A stretch of DNA of 43,897 nt from Gnetum montanum (GCA_015680685.1 MNCI01014694.1:643429-687325), one strand, 5' to 3'. Shown: positions 1 through 12,168, numbered from the stretch's first letter. The notes: generated by a model from the letters alone, not told the origin. A program made the numbers and translations.

Positions 1-44
1 GGGTGTAGATCTCACCTACCCCTAGTGTGGAAGGGTGAGGGGTT

Positions 45-265
45 TGAAAACTTTCCCCCCTTTAATGTGGAGACCAAAGACACATTTTGGAAACTTTCCC
101 TCCAAACTGGTTTCCCCCTAGCTTGGAAGCTTTCCCCCTAGCCTAGAAAGTTTTTCCCTAGCTCGAAAACTTTCCTCCCAACTTGGAAACTTTCCCCCTA
201 GCCTGGAAAGTTCCCCCCTTAGCTTGGAAACTTTAACCCCAGCCTAGAAAGTTTTTCCCTCAACA
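45..265. repeat. Degenerate 20-23 bp tandem array in D LTR
   Basis: About eight imperfect units of the form (c)tagcttggaaactttcccc follow one another. The trinucleotide GGAA or GAAA recurs every 20-23 bp. The array is in the U3 part, upstream of the TATA box. Confidence 0.6.
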
Positions 266-579
266 TAGAAAATTCAAACCCCCAATGTGGAAGCCACAAG
301 AAGCAAAATTCATAAAGTTATGCACTTCAACATTGACTAGCCACTTCAACAAGCATGGTGGAGATCTCAGCATGGAAGATTCATCTCCAACATGGAAGGG
401 GTACCTTGGTTACTATTTTTAGTAAATGGAATGGCCATGGGGAGAAGTACTTACTACTTTTAATAACCCCTCCCTTCAAAATTGGGTGCCCATTCACCTA
501 AATTTGGCAGCCAATTTGTAGCAAAATTACATCAAATTTGTAGCCAATTTGTAGCCCCATTCATGGCCCAAAAAAACTC

Positions 580-587
580 TATAAAAG
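580..587 (+). promoter_or_regulatory. TATA box of D LTR
   Basis: The sequence TATAAAAG lies in a suitable context about 600 bp before the AATAAA of the same LTR. It would drive plus-strand transcription of layer D. Confidence 0.5.
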
Positions 588-1184
588 CCAAAGTCCAACA
601 CCATTTATAAGTTTAGCATTATTTAGTGATTCTAAGAAAAAGGAGAGCAATTGGTTTCCAGTTCCAGAATTTTTTAGCAAGCTCCACATTTTTGAGAAGG
701 TTTAGCAAGTTTTAGTAAAAGGAAGAGCAATTGGTTTCTAGTTTTTGACAAGTTCCAAAAATTTTTCTCAACAATTGGCACATACAAAACTCCATGCCTA
801 GGGAATTTTTAGGCACTCAAGAGTTCTTGCAAGTTCCCATACTTGCAGTCTCTTGAACCCCAGCATGGAAGCATTGAGGCCTTGAGACTTGGTGGATTTT
901 GGTATTAACATTGCACTTCTAGGATTCCAAACCCAGCTTGGAGCAACTTAGCATCCAAATATTCCCCCTTTCTCACCCCCAGTAATGACCAAATTGTAGA
1001 TCTAAGGTTGCAACAGTGAAGGAAGGTCCTATAACATCAAGAGTGGCTTGGCATGCAAATCATGGAGTAGATTATCTTAGCTTCAATGAGCTTTGAACTT
1101 TTGTACAAGTGCACCCCCTTTTTTTGCTCATCTAGGCACCATTTTTTGTACACATTTCTCTAACTTATTCTTTATTCTTTTCTC

Positions 1185-1190
1185 AATAAA
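1185..1190 (+). terminator. Polyadenylation signal of D LTR
   Basis: AATAAA lies in a T-rich stretch about 600 bp after the TATA box and 240 bp before the LTR end, as expected near the R/U5 border. Confidence 0.45.
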
Positions 1191-1438
1191 GCTTTAAGTT
1201 TTAAGTTTTGTGTTTAGTAGAATTAAAGTTATTATTTGTGCATTATTTGGATCTATTCATATTTCCACATTTTACATTTCTCATAAGTCCTTGGTTGATT
1301 TGCTAGACTGACTAGGGTGCCTCGAATCCCATTTTTGTCATGAAGACCCTAGTGGGTTTAGGGTTGAGGAATTGCTTGTGCGTAGGATCCTTGGTTCTTG
1401 TTTTAGCAATCAAGGTTTTCATTCATAACAATTTTTCT

Positions 1439-1451
1439 TGGCACTAGAAGG
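1439..1451 (+). other. Primer-binding site of D
   Basis: TGGCACTAGAAGG begins 9 nt after the LTR end. Layer A has TGGTGCTAGAAGG at the same place. The leading TGG pairs with a tRNA CCA end. I could not assign the tRNA. Confidence 0.55.
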
Positions 1452-2622
1452 AATACCTTGACCGAAATTCTGTAGCAAGATCCATTATTTTCATAGCCAT
1501 TTGCAAGTTTTGCCCTCATTTTTTATAGCCAAAAGTTAAAAAAATCAACATTGGTCTTTCCCCCTTATAACCAAAACTGGAGCATGGAAGTTGCAGGTGG
1601 GTGGGCTTTGGTTTTTCACAACAATTGCTGTGATTAAGGCCCAAAACTAGTGTTGATATTTCTTTGTCCAATTATTTTTATTACCAAAATTTTATTTTCT
1701 AGCTTCTAAAAGTGAGTGGTTCAACTCATCCATGAGTTGACCTTCCCCTCCATTTTTTCAAGTTGAGAGAATTAGCAGCTACCTAGAACTAATTTTAGTG
1801 GAAAAAATTTTAACTTTCCACTTTGATTTTTCAGCCTTTCCCCCCATCAATGTTGGGATAGGAGGTGTGAGATTCCCATAATCTCAACCTCCTTTTTCCT
1901 CTTTGCCATACCCAGTGTGGAAGCAGGAGGAAGGCCAATGTTGGTAAAATTTGAAACCAATTTTACAACTAGATCTACTTTTGTGTCAAGTTGAAGGCCA
2001 TTTTTTAGTCAAAACTCCTAAGGAATCCAATGCTTCCATTCCTCCTCACTTGTGGTAGAAAGCTTAGTGTGGAAGCTACTAGTGGTTTGGGTGCTAAAAT
2101 TTCACATTTGTTATGAATTCTAGAAAAACAAAGCCAACATGGAAGCCTTGACAAATATTTAATTTTTGTTGTCATAATATTTCTCACTAAATGAACATTA
2201 GTTTCCATACCAATCGAGCCTACTTTTCCATCCTTTTTGAAAGTTTGCAATTTATCAAAACCATCTTTGGAAACTACCAAGTTTTCATTTTGGTCTTCAA
2301 ACTTTCCCCTCTCTCTCTCCAACATTGGAATAGGAAGGTGTAATATTTCCATTATCTCACCCCCCTTCCTTCCCCCTACCATAACTAGCATAGAGGCACT
2401 TGGGAAGCCAACTTGAAGGAGGTTTAAAGCCAACGTTGATAATATTTTTTTGCTAGTAAGGGGGTAAACCCCCCTTATCCCCCACTTACTAATTTTAGTA
2501 AGTATATCATTTTTTTGCCATTTTCATTTACTCTAAGACTTTTTGAATTCCATTCACTAGAACTTACTCTTATCTTGACATTTATAACTGATTCTTAAGT
2601 AATTCTCAACATTATAGCCATG
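1452..2622 (+). other. D untranslated leader, no gene seen
   Basis: This stretch lies between D's primer-binding site and the insertion point of C. It is AT-rich with scattered copies of a 'cat/tgt-GGAAG' motif. A 142-codon minus-strand frame at 2005-2433 has no recognisable domain and I do not call it. The last five bases, CCATG (2618-2622), are the target site duplicated when C inserted. Its ATG is in frame with the short gag-like frame that resumes at 41639. Confidence 0.55.
2618..2622. repeat. Target-site duplication of C, left copy
   Basis: CCATG directly precedes C's LTR tip TGATGAAC. The identical CCATG at 41636-41640 follows the other tip, ...TTTCATCA. Five bases is normal for Ty3/gypsy integration. 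Confidence 0.88.
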
Positions 2623-3060
2623 TGATGAACAATGAGATACCTCTATGCCCAACCATACAAATCACTAAGGCATTACGTGCGATTCAGTTGAATTTCATGG
2701 ACCTATAATTATCTAATGCACTAGCTCTTCTAGGAAGTGAAATGGGCATTGAGAATGTTTGTTTTCTTCCCAATTACACTTGTGAGGTTCAAGGGTATGG
2801 TTTAACTATAATTGAGGTATATGATTTTTCTTACTTTATATTTTATGGATTTCGTCACCTACAACAAGAATGAAGAGTAGAGTAATTTAAAATCTAATTC
2901 ATTATTGTCTATCTAGCCTAACACAAGTAACTATCCCACTTTCCCGAACACATCCTGAACACATATAGCACTGTTGGGTTACCAAACATTAAGTGCTGTT
3001 AGGTTACCAAGTACTATATGAATGCTCAAAGTGATTGTGCTTGCATTCATTAAGTACTGG
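2623..3060 (-). repeat. C 3' LTR, outer part
   Basis: The sequence begins TGATGAACAATGAG and aligns closely with 21947-22378. B interrupts it after ...AAGTACTGG, and the LTR resumes at 13304 with aaataaattgc. The right LTR has the same sequence uninterrupted (...ctactggaaataaattgc). Confidence 0.87.
3056..3060. repeat. Target-site duplication of B, left copy
   Basis: ACTGG here matches ACTAG at 13299-13303 except for one transition. The empty site in C's other LTR reads ctactggaaat. Confidence 0.82.
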
Positions 3061-4059
3061 TGATGAGTGGTGAGCTACCCCTATGCTCAACGATACGAAT
3101 ATGAGCATTTCACGCACGATCTGGTCGAATTCCAAGGACTAAGTGCTTATGCACCCTTGTGGAATAAGGATAGGTTGGTTGATTGTTGTCTTCCCAAGCT
3201 TACCTATATGTCACGATTGTATGGTTAAGTAAGCTTGAGGCATATGATTTTTATAGCTTTTATGTTTTTATGTCCTACACTAGTAGGGAAGGAGAGAGGT
3301 AACTAAGTGACTAATTTAACTTAACTACTCATTAATTAAGTTCTAACTAATCCTAATACCAGCATCCATTCCCACTTGAAGTATACATCCTAAACTAGTG
3401 CAACATTGCTGGAATTACCAAACGCTAATCGTTACTAGGTTACCAAGCATTACATGCATGCTTGAAGTGGTCGTGCTTATGTGTTTTAACAATTTTCTTA
3501 ATTGATTAAAATGAATTGCTGTGCTAATAACAGAAATGTAAAGTGCATAAAATAAAATAAATGCATAAGAAAATAAAATAAAAAAAATGTGTAAGACAAC
3601 AAATCTCAAGTGTTGCAAGGATGAATCAAAGAGCTTGTCTTTATTTTTGTACACAAGGTGTGCTTAGGTACACAATGCTCAAATAAAGATCCGTCCACAC
3701 TTAGACCTCCTGCTATGGGCACTTGGAAAATACTCTAACTTTCAAACAGACTATAAGAGTTTTGCTACTTGACTACTAAAATTCTTCCTTTTTAATTGTG
3801 TGCTTGGGCACTGTATTTATATGCTTGGGAGCAACTACTCTAATAATTAGAATAACTACTAAAGTAACTGCTAGAGTAACCTCTCTAATAATTAGAATAA
3901 CTCCTAGAGTAACTGCTAGAGTAACCACTCTAATAATTAGAATAACTACCAGAGTAACCGCTAGAGTAACCACTCTAATAATTAGAGTAACTGATAGAGT
4001 AACTACTAGAGTAACCACTCTAATAATTAGAGTAACTGCTAGAGTAACTACTCTCATCA
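3061..4059 (-). repeat. B 3' LTR
   Basis: This 999-bp LTR pairs with 12305-13298. It ends ...CTCATCA and holds a TATA box (TATAAATA on the minus strand near 3818) and a 15-bp-periodic tandem array at its promoter-proximal end. Confidence 0.88.
3835..4057. repeat. 15-bp-periodic tandem array in B 3' LTR
   Basis: The array combines 'actctaataattag' and 'agagtaacygctag' modules into units of about 30-45 bp. All periods are multiples of 3, so both strands stay open and show low-complexity frames rich in V/T/L or R/V/T. These are not genes. The sister LTR has the same array at 13080-13297 with a different number of units. Confidence 0.8.
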
Positions 4060-4067
4060 TACCCCCA
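4060..4067 (-). other. Polypurine tract of B
   Basis: On the minus strand GTGGGGGTA directly precedes the LTR tip TGATGAGAG. This is the expected plus-strand primer position and fixes B as a minus-strand element. Confidence 0.65.
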
Positions 4068-6000
4068 CGAATGAATGAAAACTCATCCTCAAGTTCCTTA
4101 CAAAATATTAGGAAGGTATGGGATTATTGACTAATTGAAAATTGACGGTGGAATGGGATGATAGACTTAATGTGCCCAGTGAACGGATCAATAAGCATAT
4201 TACAACATTAGTGTTCATGACCATTGTGGTGAACACTCATAGATAAATGACATCCAAGCCTTTATTTGGTAGCTTGAAGAGAAAAGAGAGAGAGAGAGAA
4301 AGAAGATGGAGTGTGTTGTCACCAATGCCAAGATTGTGCCTTTCGTTGTTTATCCATAGCCATGCCACCAAACTTTCTCCTTTAGTAAATGTTCTAGTTC
4401 TGGTCCATCCTGAGTGCTTCCTCCAAGCCTAGTCCATTGTTTGTATGATCACCATCTGCACATACAACATAGTCACAAATGAGCAAGGATAGATAATCCA
4501 CAATGTAGCTGATAACTTGCCTCGATATAAAGTGCATTGGTTGAGTTGTGGTTATGGTAGAAACTGGTTCAGAGATTTATCACTGGCAACTATCCAAGGT
4601 GTAGGGGTTAGGCAATTAGTAAAATGAAAAAAATTAAAAAATTTGTGCCAGTGCCCCCACAACTAAGAGCGAACCTCCAGTAGCTATAAGATGGAAAAAC
4701 ATGAAGAACAAGAAAGATGAAAAATATCAATGGTGATGCTAATAAAATGGATGTCATGGATGGGGATGAAACAAGAAATCATTGATTGCACGCAATGTTT
4801 AAGGAAAAGAAGTTAACAATTACATTAAAAAGAAATGCTAGTGGATCCTCCCCAAAGCAGGCTCATGTCCTGACAAACCCACAAACCAAAGAGTCCGTAG
4901 GCTCTAGGAATGTCATTTGGAAGCAAGAGTTAAAAACTTACCCACAAGAATTCACCAAAGAAAAATAATGCATCAACCCAGAATGGACTAATGATAAAAC
5001 TAGCAATGAGGAGGAAAATGGAAAGAAAGATGGAGAGAAGAGAATGGAATGGAATCCCAAGAACAAGGTTATTTAAAGCCCCTTGTGTATTTCATGATTA
5101 AGATAAATGAGTAGAACTCATCCCAAATCTAGACTCAAACCAACCACACTTAGTGACCTTGCATTAATACACTTGGCCAATCCATCCTCTTAAGGTAACA
5201 AGAATGCTTCCACAAAGAGTGAACACCATCCCATGGAGAGTGAGATGGAGAAGCAGGAGGTGAGAAAGTGTCTTAGTTAGAGGGACCCTTCAAGCATGGG
5301 TAACATGTCTTTCCAGTGCCATAATAAGTGCTTGTAGCCCATATTTCTTTATTATGTCTAAAGGCTGTGCTTTGAATTCTCACCTTTTTGTCCTTGTTTT
5401 CTTTTTTTTTTTGATGTTTATGCATGAGAACCACACCATGCAAAGACTTATTTTTATTCACTTAGCTTCCTGATATTTGAACAATGTCAAAATGGAGGAA
5501 AACCCAAGAAAGAACATCCAAGCACCCAAGAGAATGGCTAACACCAATGCATCGAATCCTCTTGAAGTCACACCCTTTTCATCCTTTGAGTCTTTCCTTG
5601 GTTTGAAAAATACCTAGCCACCAATTCATTAACAAATTTATTTAGAAAAAAGGGACTGTACAATTCCAATCCAAAGGAGATCATAGAGTTGAATGGATGA
5701 GTGGACGGCATGGGCTCATTGCTTGTTTTACCAAAAGAACCATACCTTAATATCAACATCATAATTCAAAGGTAAAAACCAAACATTAGCAATCAATATG
5801 ATATAATTCAATCCATCATCATGAGCACTTATTAGATGATGAATAAAAGTAAATCAAGCAAATAAAGAAATAGTAAAAACATGAACAATGGTGGAAAAAA
5901 AAAGTTAAAAGAATATGTAAAACAAAAATGTGTAAAAAAAAAATTTAAAAAGAATTGAGGGCCTAGAATGGTTAACATAGGTGGCCATCTCCCCCCTTGA
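4068..6000 (-). other. B 3' non-coding tail
   Basis: This stretch lies between the integrase end and the 3' LTR. It is AT-rich, with a GA microsatellite at about 4278-4302 and one copy of a ~90-bp block (5345-5460) that C carries three times. Short frames here (4247, 4786, 5273, 5568) show no domain and I leave them out. Athila elements typically have a long 3' region that may carry an env-like frame; I see no such frame. Confidence 0.5.
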
Positions 6001-7172
6001 CTGAGTTAGAAGGAGGAGATTTGAAATAGTGAGCAAGGTTGTCCATCAACAGAGGTAGCATGTGTACTGGTTGTCCTAAGCTCATGGAAAGGTTTGGTTT
6101 ATTGCATGTTGACCAAAAGTTTCTTATTCGGGCTCTCAAGTTTGTATATTATCATGGCCCTTGAAGGAAAAGTTGCATAAATAATATAAGGTCCTTCCCA
6201 CAATGTTTGAAATTTAGTACGTTGTGGCACATGTGTGGGATTCTAGTAGAGAACCTTATCTCCTGGCTGATATTTAACTTTCCTAATTCTTAGGTCATGA
6301 CATTATTTATTATAGGCCTTGTGCAATTTGTTAGATGATAGGGAAGCTAATTGGTTTTCATCTAGTAAGCTAAGGGTTTCTAATTGTTGTTTTTGTGCTA
6401 GATCAAGGTCAAGGTTGAGGTCACATGTCATGGATAGTGTACGAAGCTCAGTTTGAATGGTAAGCGTTGGTAATTTTCTGTACACTAACTCATAGGGAGA
6501 GTAGCCTATAGGGAGTTTTCATGTGCAGCGGTATGCCCAAAGAGCATCATTCAGTTTAGTACTCTAGTCTTGCCTAAACTTGCTAATGGTTCTTGTCAAT
6601 ATCTTTGTAATCTCCCTATTGGTGACTTTTTCTTAACCATTAACTTGGGGGTGGTATGGTGTAGTCAATTTATGCTCAACCCCTAAGCGTTGCATTAATT
6701 TCCAAAAAGTTGCACTTGTGAAGTGTGTACCATTGTCTTAAATAAGTGCACGCGGCACACCAAACTTGTTTATGATTTGTTGTTGAACAAATCGTGTAGC
6801 TGTAGATGATGTACAATCTTTAACATCAGCTGCTTTGGCCCACTTTGTTAGGTAATCAATGACAACAATAATATAAACTTTTCCATTGGACATTGGTATA
6901 ATCGACCCCATAAAATTAACTCCCCAAATGTCAAAGGGTTCTAACGGTTGAATCCATTGTTGCAGATCCTCCATTCTAGTAGTCATTCTTCCATCACATT
7001 GAAAACACTCACAAGATTGGATGAAATGATGGGTGTCCTAAAATAATGTAGGCTAATAATATCCTGTAAGCAGGATCTTGATGACCATTCGTCTCCCAGA
7101 ATAATGACTCCCACAAGGACCCTCATGAGCGTCTTAGAGAACTTATAGTTGATCTATATTAGGAACACACCA
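6000..7172 (-). pseudogene. B integrase (broken)
   Basis: Integrase would insert the element's DNA copy into the nuclear genome. Read on the minus strand, the zinc-binding part comes first, with HEGPCGSH and then the paired cysteines CECFQC (7170-7000), followed by the core with PFDIWGVNFMGS, VIDYLTKWAKA, VPRALI-stop-DNGTHF and TTPYHPQVNG. A GDKVLY patch near 6260 marks the C-terminal domain. The first catalytic Asp of the D,D-E triad is Asn (GVNFMG). The position of the catalytic Glu after 'NGQ' appears to be Lys, and several codons are stops. It is adjacent to the RNase H in the usual gypsy order. Confidence 0.8.
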
Positions 7173-7900
7173 TCAAACCAAGCCATTGGAGCACACTTTG
7201 TAAAGTTTCCCATTGATCTCCATAAAGTACTTGGCTTGGTGAAGAAACTGTTGTTTCTTCTTAAGGTTTAACTCTTGTGGTGTTTGTTGGGTGAGGAGAT
7301 AGGTAAGAATGCTACTATACCAGTTTGTCTCTATGGGTGATTGATTATTCACTACACCAGTAAAGAAGAATTCATTAGGAAAATGATCAAAAATTGGATA
7401 CTCATCCTCTTTGTTGTCCCATCGCAACAGAGATAAATGATCAGCAATTACATTCTTGGTGCCCTTACGATCGATCATCGTTAAATCGAACTCTTGTAAG
7501 ATTACAAGCCATCGTATGATATGAGGGCTTACCATTGGCTTATTCATGAGAAAACTTATTGCACTATGATCTATATGTATATATACTTTATATCCCAATA
7601 CATAGTGTCTAAACTTTTCTAGTGCAAACACTACAACCATTAATTCCTTCTCTGTGGTAGTGTAGTTAAGTTGTGCACCAGCGATACTTCTACTTGCACA
7701 GTGGATGTAATAAGGATGTTTTTGATCATCTAACTATTTAAGTACAGCTCCTAAGGCATATTTGGACACATCAATCATAATATGGAATGGTTTGGACTAG
7801 TCAGGAGCTTGTAGAATGGGTGTTTCTACTAGCTTCTGTTTTAGAGTTTGGAAAGCTAGTTCACATTCCCTGGTCTATTCAAAAGGTATGTTCTTTTTCG
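7173..7900 (-). pseudogene. B RNase H and connection to integrase (broken)
   Basis: This is the gypsy-type RNase H that removes RNA from the RNA/DNA hybrid. The clear block is VFALEKFRHYVLGYKVYIH, then DHSAISFLMNK, IIRWLVILQEFDL and a final GTKNVIADHLS with the late Asp. The upstream part (7640-7900) is in another frame. It lies directly after RT and before integrase, as in Athila, and there is no second RNase H. Confidence 0.8.
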
Positions 7901-7939
7901 TTAATTTCACCACTGGTTTGGAAATCTTTGAAAAGTTCT

Positions 7940-8700
7940 CAATAAATCTCATATAGTAGCCAGTATGTCCAAGGAATGACCAAATATCTTTGACAGTTTC
8001 TGGTTGATGGGTAATTTCTTGGATAATTTTGATTTTCTCGAGGTTTACCTCTATCCTTGTGTGTGAGATTTTGTGCTCTAGTACTACGTCTTCTTAGACC
8101 ATCAAATGGATTTTTTACTAGTTGAGCCTCAAATTGGTTTCTACACATTTTTTTAACACTTGCTCCAACCAATCTAAGGCTTGATCAAAGTTTGCTCCAT
8201 AAGTGGAGAAGTCATCCATAAAGACCTCCATGTCATTTCCTATCTGCTGTTGGAATATGCTTAGAACTAGTCGTTGAAATGTTGCAGGGGCATTACATAA
8301 GCCAAACGACATCTATTTGTATGAGAATTTTCTCCAAGGACTAGTGAACATAGTCTTGGATTGGTCTTATAGGGCTATTTGTATTTGGTTATATCTGCTA
8401 TATCCATCTAGAAAACTATAATAGCGATGCCCTGTGATGGTGTCTAAGAATTGGTCGAAAAATGGCAATGGAAAGTGATCTTTGAATGTTGCCATATTTA
8501 GTAGCTTGAAATCTATCCACACCCTCCATTTGCCTCCCTTTTTAGGCACAATAACTAAGGGGCTAACCCATTCGCTATCAGTAATGGGGTATATGAACCC
8601 AGCCTTGAGAAGCTGTTCAATTTCTTCCTTAACTACTTACTTCAGCTTAGGGTTCAATCGCCTATGTGATTGTCTTTGAGGCTTCATGGAGGGATCAATG
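7940..8700 (-). pseudogene. B reverse transcriptase (broken)
   Basis: RT copies the element RNA into DNA. On the minus strand it contains EIEQLLKAGFIYPI-like N-terminal sequence near 8600, then VSPLVIVPKKGGKWR, IDFKLLNMATFKDHFPLP, a 'YYSFLDGYSRYNQI' block with the first catalytic Asp, FGLCNAPATFQR, and the active-site EVFMDDFSTYG (about 8207-8239). The FMDD active site is intact, but at least two stops or frame changes split the domain. Confidence 0.85.
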
Positions 8701-9079
8701 TAAATTCTATGTTGGCATATCCTAGGATCTATTTCAGTTAATTCAAGATATGACCAAGTGAAGGCTTCTGACCATTTATTTATTACCTTCATCAGTTCTT
8801 CTTTCTATTGAGGAGTAAGCTTAGCATTGATAATTACCAGTTTTCCATTTTTAAGGAATGTGTATTCCATATTGGTGGGCAATGGTTTCAGCTTGAGAGG
8901 ATTCTACTTAAATTTCTCAGGGATTTCCAACTTCCCCTAGTTGATATTTTCAAGGTTAAGACTTGGAAGTTGGCAGTGGACTTGCTCTAATGTGTCTATG
9001 CTATCGATGTAAGCACAAGTCAAACCCTGAGTTGGTTCCATGCATATGAGTGAACTACTTTCTTGATCAATTGTTAGCC

Positions 9080-9645
9080 ATTGGGTGTCTTCCTATTGTA
9101 TGGATGCTACATACAGACATCTTTGTATGTTGATCACTTGTGCACACTGATTGCATGCAGGTAATGCTAAACTTTGCACAAACCATGACCTTTGCACGCA
9201 ATTACACTGTATGTCACTGTATGGGATGCACAGAACTTTCTTCTTCTCAATCTTTCCAAATGTATTTTCCTTTGATATTTCTAGGGAAAGATCATGGATT
9301 CCTAGGCATGCATCAATGGTGCTTAGCCATGTTCTTTCCACTATGATTGGGAAGTCCTCATTACCATTATTTACCTGAATCACTAGGAAGTTAGCTAGGT
9401 ATGATCACCCACAAAAAATGGTAACAATGTCTTCCACTAGTCCTAATGGGATAGTGATGGACTGGTTGGCCAACTCTAGCTGGATGTTGCTCTTTTTCAA
9501 TGGAGGCAGGTTCCAGGCCTTATACATTTCTTGAGAAATCAAGTTAACACTGGAACCTGAATCCAAAAGAGGCTTGCAGAGTGCATTTCTAGTGATTTGT
9601 AAGTATACCAGAGGACTCCCAGGATTAGAGAATTTCTTGGGAAGG
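9080..9645 (-). pseudogene. B aspartic protease (broken)
   Basis: This is the retroelement protease that cleaves the Gag-Pol precursor. On the minus strand the frame LVYLQITRNALCKP leads into the active site LLDSGSSVNLIS (DSG present, about 9545-9580). After it come LELANQSITIPLG and a flap-like FLVIQVNNGNEDFPII. Layer C has the same order but a mutated active site. The frame closes at 9093 and I do not recognise the segment between 9.1 and 8.7 kb. Confidence 0.75.
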
Positions 9646-9659
9646 TGGCCAGCTTTGAT

Positions 9660-12168
9660 TCAATTGGTGATGACATGTGTTAGCATGACCATATGCATTG
9701 AGTGCAGTGATTGGGTTGAAGGGGGCTCTGAAGTTTTGATTGATACTGAGGCATCTAAGGAATTAGCTACTTGTGATTGCAAGGGCTTGGTTGGACTGTT
9801 GGTTCTAAAGAAAGGTCTTTTCTTCATGTGGTTGTTGGAACCAATAGTTGGTTGAGAGTTAACAGCCCTCGTGGTGTTATGTTGCTGCGGCTGGGTAGGG
9901 ATTTCTCCTTGCATCATGGGAGCAGGTGGTAGTGGAACTATTGGTGGAAGAGATGCGGCTGGATGAGAAGGATGATATGCTTGTAGAATATCACTTCTAG
10001 AAGAGGGAGTGCCATAATACTCATGGGCTTGGTAGTGAGGTTGAGGAGTGACATGACCAGTAGAGTCACGTGGGGAGATTGGATGCTGCACGTAATATCC
10101 ATATGGTTCAGGTTACCAATAAGGATATTGTTGCCTTGATGGTGGCATTCCACATGATTGTGGGCATTGCCACTGTTGATATTGCTCAATTGGTTGTGGT
10201 GGAGTTCCACTGGGATAATATGTTAAGGGTTGGTGGAACTATCTTGGGTTACCTTGAGGGTAAGGTAACCTTCGGGGTGTTTGCTGTTTGTTCAATTGTG
10301 GGTTGAGTGCATACACCCCAGACTCCTGCAGATGTGAGATTACAGGGCAACATTCCTTAGGATGGTCATATTGACATATCTCGCATCCACTATCATTGTC
10401 TGTTCTTGAATCCACAACCTCTTCAATGATGGAAACTTTTCCCTTACCCTTGCTACGTGCATGTTCAACTTTTCTTTTTTTTCTTTTTTTTGTGATCACT
10501 ACCTTGCTCTCTAGACTCCTCTACTATTTTAAGAATAGTTTAAAATCTATTTTCTAGGGAATCCCACATTTGGTCTACCTTTTTCAAAACTTCTGATGTC
10601 ATCTTTTGGAAAGGTAAAGTTTTCCTATTCACCATGTCTTCAAGTGGTGGCTCTTCTTCATCCTTACAAAATTTTACTTCCTTGTTTTGAAGGGAAGGAT
10701 CTTGATTATACTCTTTTGCACTTTCTCTCTTTCGTAGCTCACCTTCTTCATTAGCAACTTGCTCCATTAGTCTTTGAATTTGATGGACCCTCAGATAGTC
10801 TTCCTTAGGCATAAGTCCTAAGTCCATCTATGAGATGGTGCAGTTGATCCCTTTGCGAATAACCATGGCCAGGAAAATGATGTAATAGTGCATAGTATCA
10901 GTCCATGGTAGCATTCAAGGGTTCATGTTCTCCTTGTTTCAAGCCTTGGATTTGCTTTTGCAAGTTAGACACTCGGGAGTACATTTGGTACTTCTCATTA
11001 AATAGTTCTAACATAGTAGTCCACCTACGAATGGATTCCAATTCTAAAGACCAATACCAGCTTTCCACTTCTTTAACTAATGTCTGTTGGAACAACTTAA
11101 GTTTTTGCCATTCGTTCTTTATGTTCTGTAAGGCACACACATCATGGAATGCTTGTAAATGATTCTGAGGATCAACGTTGTATCCCCCTTCAAATCGTGG
11201 GATGTTGTTCATATCTAATCTCTTGATCCTACTATCTTTCTAGTGCCTTGAAGGAATTCTAATAGCCTCAGTTATGTCTAACATACTTCAAGTAACGAGT
11301 AGGGGTTCATCTTGATTGTCTCGTCCATGGCATCTATGATGCCTACGTTGTTCCCTACTCTCCCTTCTTCTATGTTGTGACTCTCTAGAGTGCCCTCGTT
11401 CCCTTTCCTAGCTGTTTTATCTATGAATTCTACTTTGCCTACCTTTATCCCCATGGTCAGGATATTGAAGGAGAGGGTGAAGGAGATGATAAAGGTGAAG
11501 AAGAAGGAGAACCATCATCATGACAGTTGATTGCTACCTTCTCTTTTGTGGTGTTGGCCCCGATCATGATTGCAATCAGAATGTCCACCTTTATCATGAG
11601 TTCGTGTCCCTTTTTTGGACCCTTTGTGCCCATTGGTATTAGAACCTAGGTTATGAATAGTGGAATGAAGGTTCTAATACACAACCCCTTGGCCAAAGTC
11701 AAGGGGAGGAACATCGTTGTGTGGGCNGCAGGATGCCCCACATGTCTTAAGCAAAAATGAGGATGGTGAACCTNGTGACCACTTACCTTTCAAAGACTTA
11801 TGATGTCTCTCCTATTGCAAGTCCCTTTGACATTGTACCTCTATGGGATAGTATTCTATTGAGTCATGGTCTTGCACAACGTATTCTACGTGTAAGTGTG
11901 GCATGCCAATTCATGTAAGAGCACGAAGAAGCATGCTCTAGACTAAACGATTAAGAGGTAACACTATGTTAGCTTCTAAGTCTTGCCAATGTAGTTATTC
12001 ATCTTGATGGAGGATAAAGGTGAAATCTGATATATACTCATTAGGATGAATATATACCACTCAAACTTGTTGAGGGACTGGCGGATCAATGTCATGTGTA
12101 TTACGTTGTTGACTATTTCCTGTTTCAGACCTAGGTGGTGAGACACTTTCGTACGAAGAAGGAGACAT
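9660..12168 (-). pseudogene. B Gag (broken)
   Basis: Gag is the particle protein that packages element RNA. I take the start at 12168 (MSPSSYESV...), 118 nt inside the primer-binding site; C has a matching start at 21787. The order is an N-terminal part with stops, an Arg/Ser-rich stretch (about 11300-11540), the Gag core (10898-11212; FEGGYNVDPQNHLQAF, EVESWYWSLELESI), a Lys/Glu-rich linker, a zinc knuckle CEICQYDHPKECC (about 10340-10380) and a Pro/Gln-rich C-terminus. Single N bases at 11727 and 11774 fall in the N-terminal part. Confidence 0.8.

Larger units (their letters stand above)
1..1430 (+). repeat. Layer D: 5' LTR (left end outside window), Tat-like
   Basis: This is the 3' part of an old LTR. 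It ends in CA at 1430, and 8 nt later a primer-binding-like TGGCACTAGAAGG begins. The final ~200 bp (actgactagggtgcc, then gggtttagggttgagg) resemble the end of layer A's LTR (23.9-24.34 kb), which is followed by a similar site. A TATA box at 580-587 and an AATAAA at 1185-1190 give the expected U3-R-U5 order for plus-strand transcription. The LTR start lies beyond the window. No long coding frame is present. Confidence 0.72.

Noticed and set aside
2005-2433. 142-codon minus-strand frame in D's leader
   Set aside because: It has no recognisable domain, no homologous frame in A's leader and low-complexity repeated GGAAG motifs; chance is enough to explain it.
3776-4130. Open frames of 94 and 110 codons on both strands (V/T/L-rich and R/V/T-rich)
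   Set aside because: They are by-products of a tandem array whose period is a multiple of three inside B's LTR; the same holds for 13030-13303.
4068-6000. Possible env-like gene in B's tail
   Set aside because: Some Athila elements have one, but no frame here exceeds about 65 codons and none shows a signal peptide plus membrane anchor.
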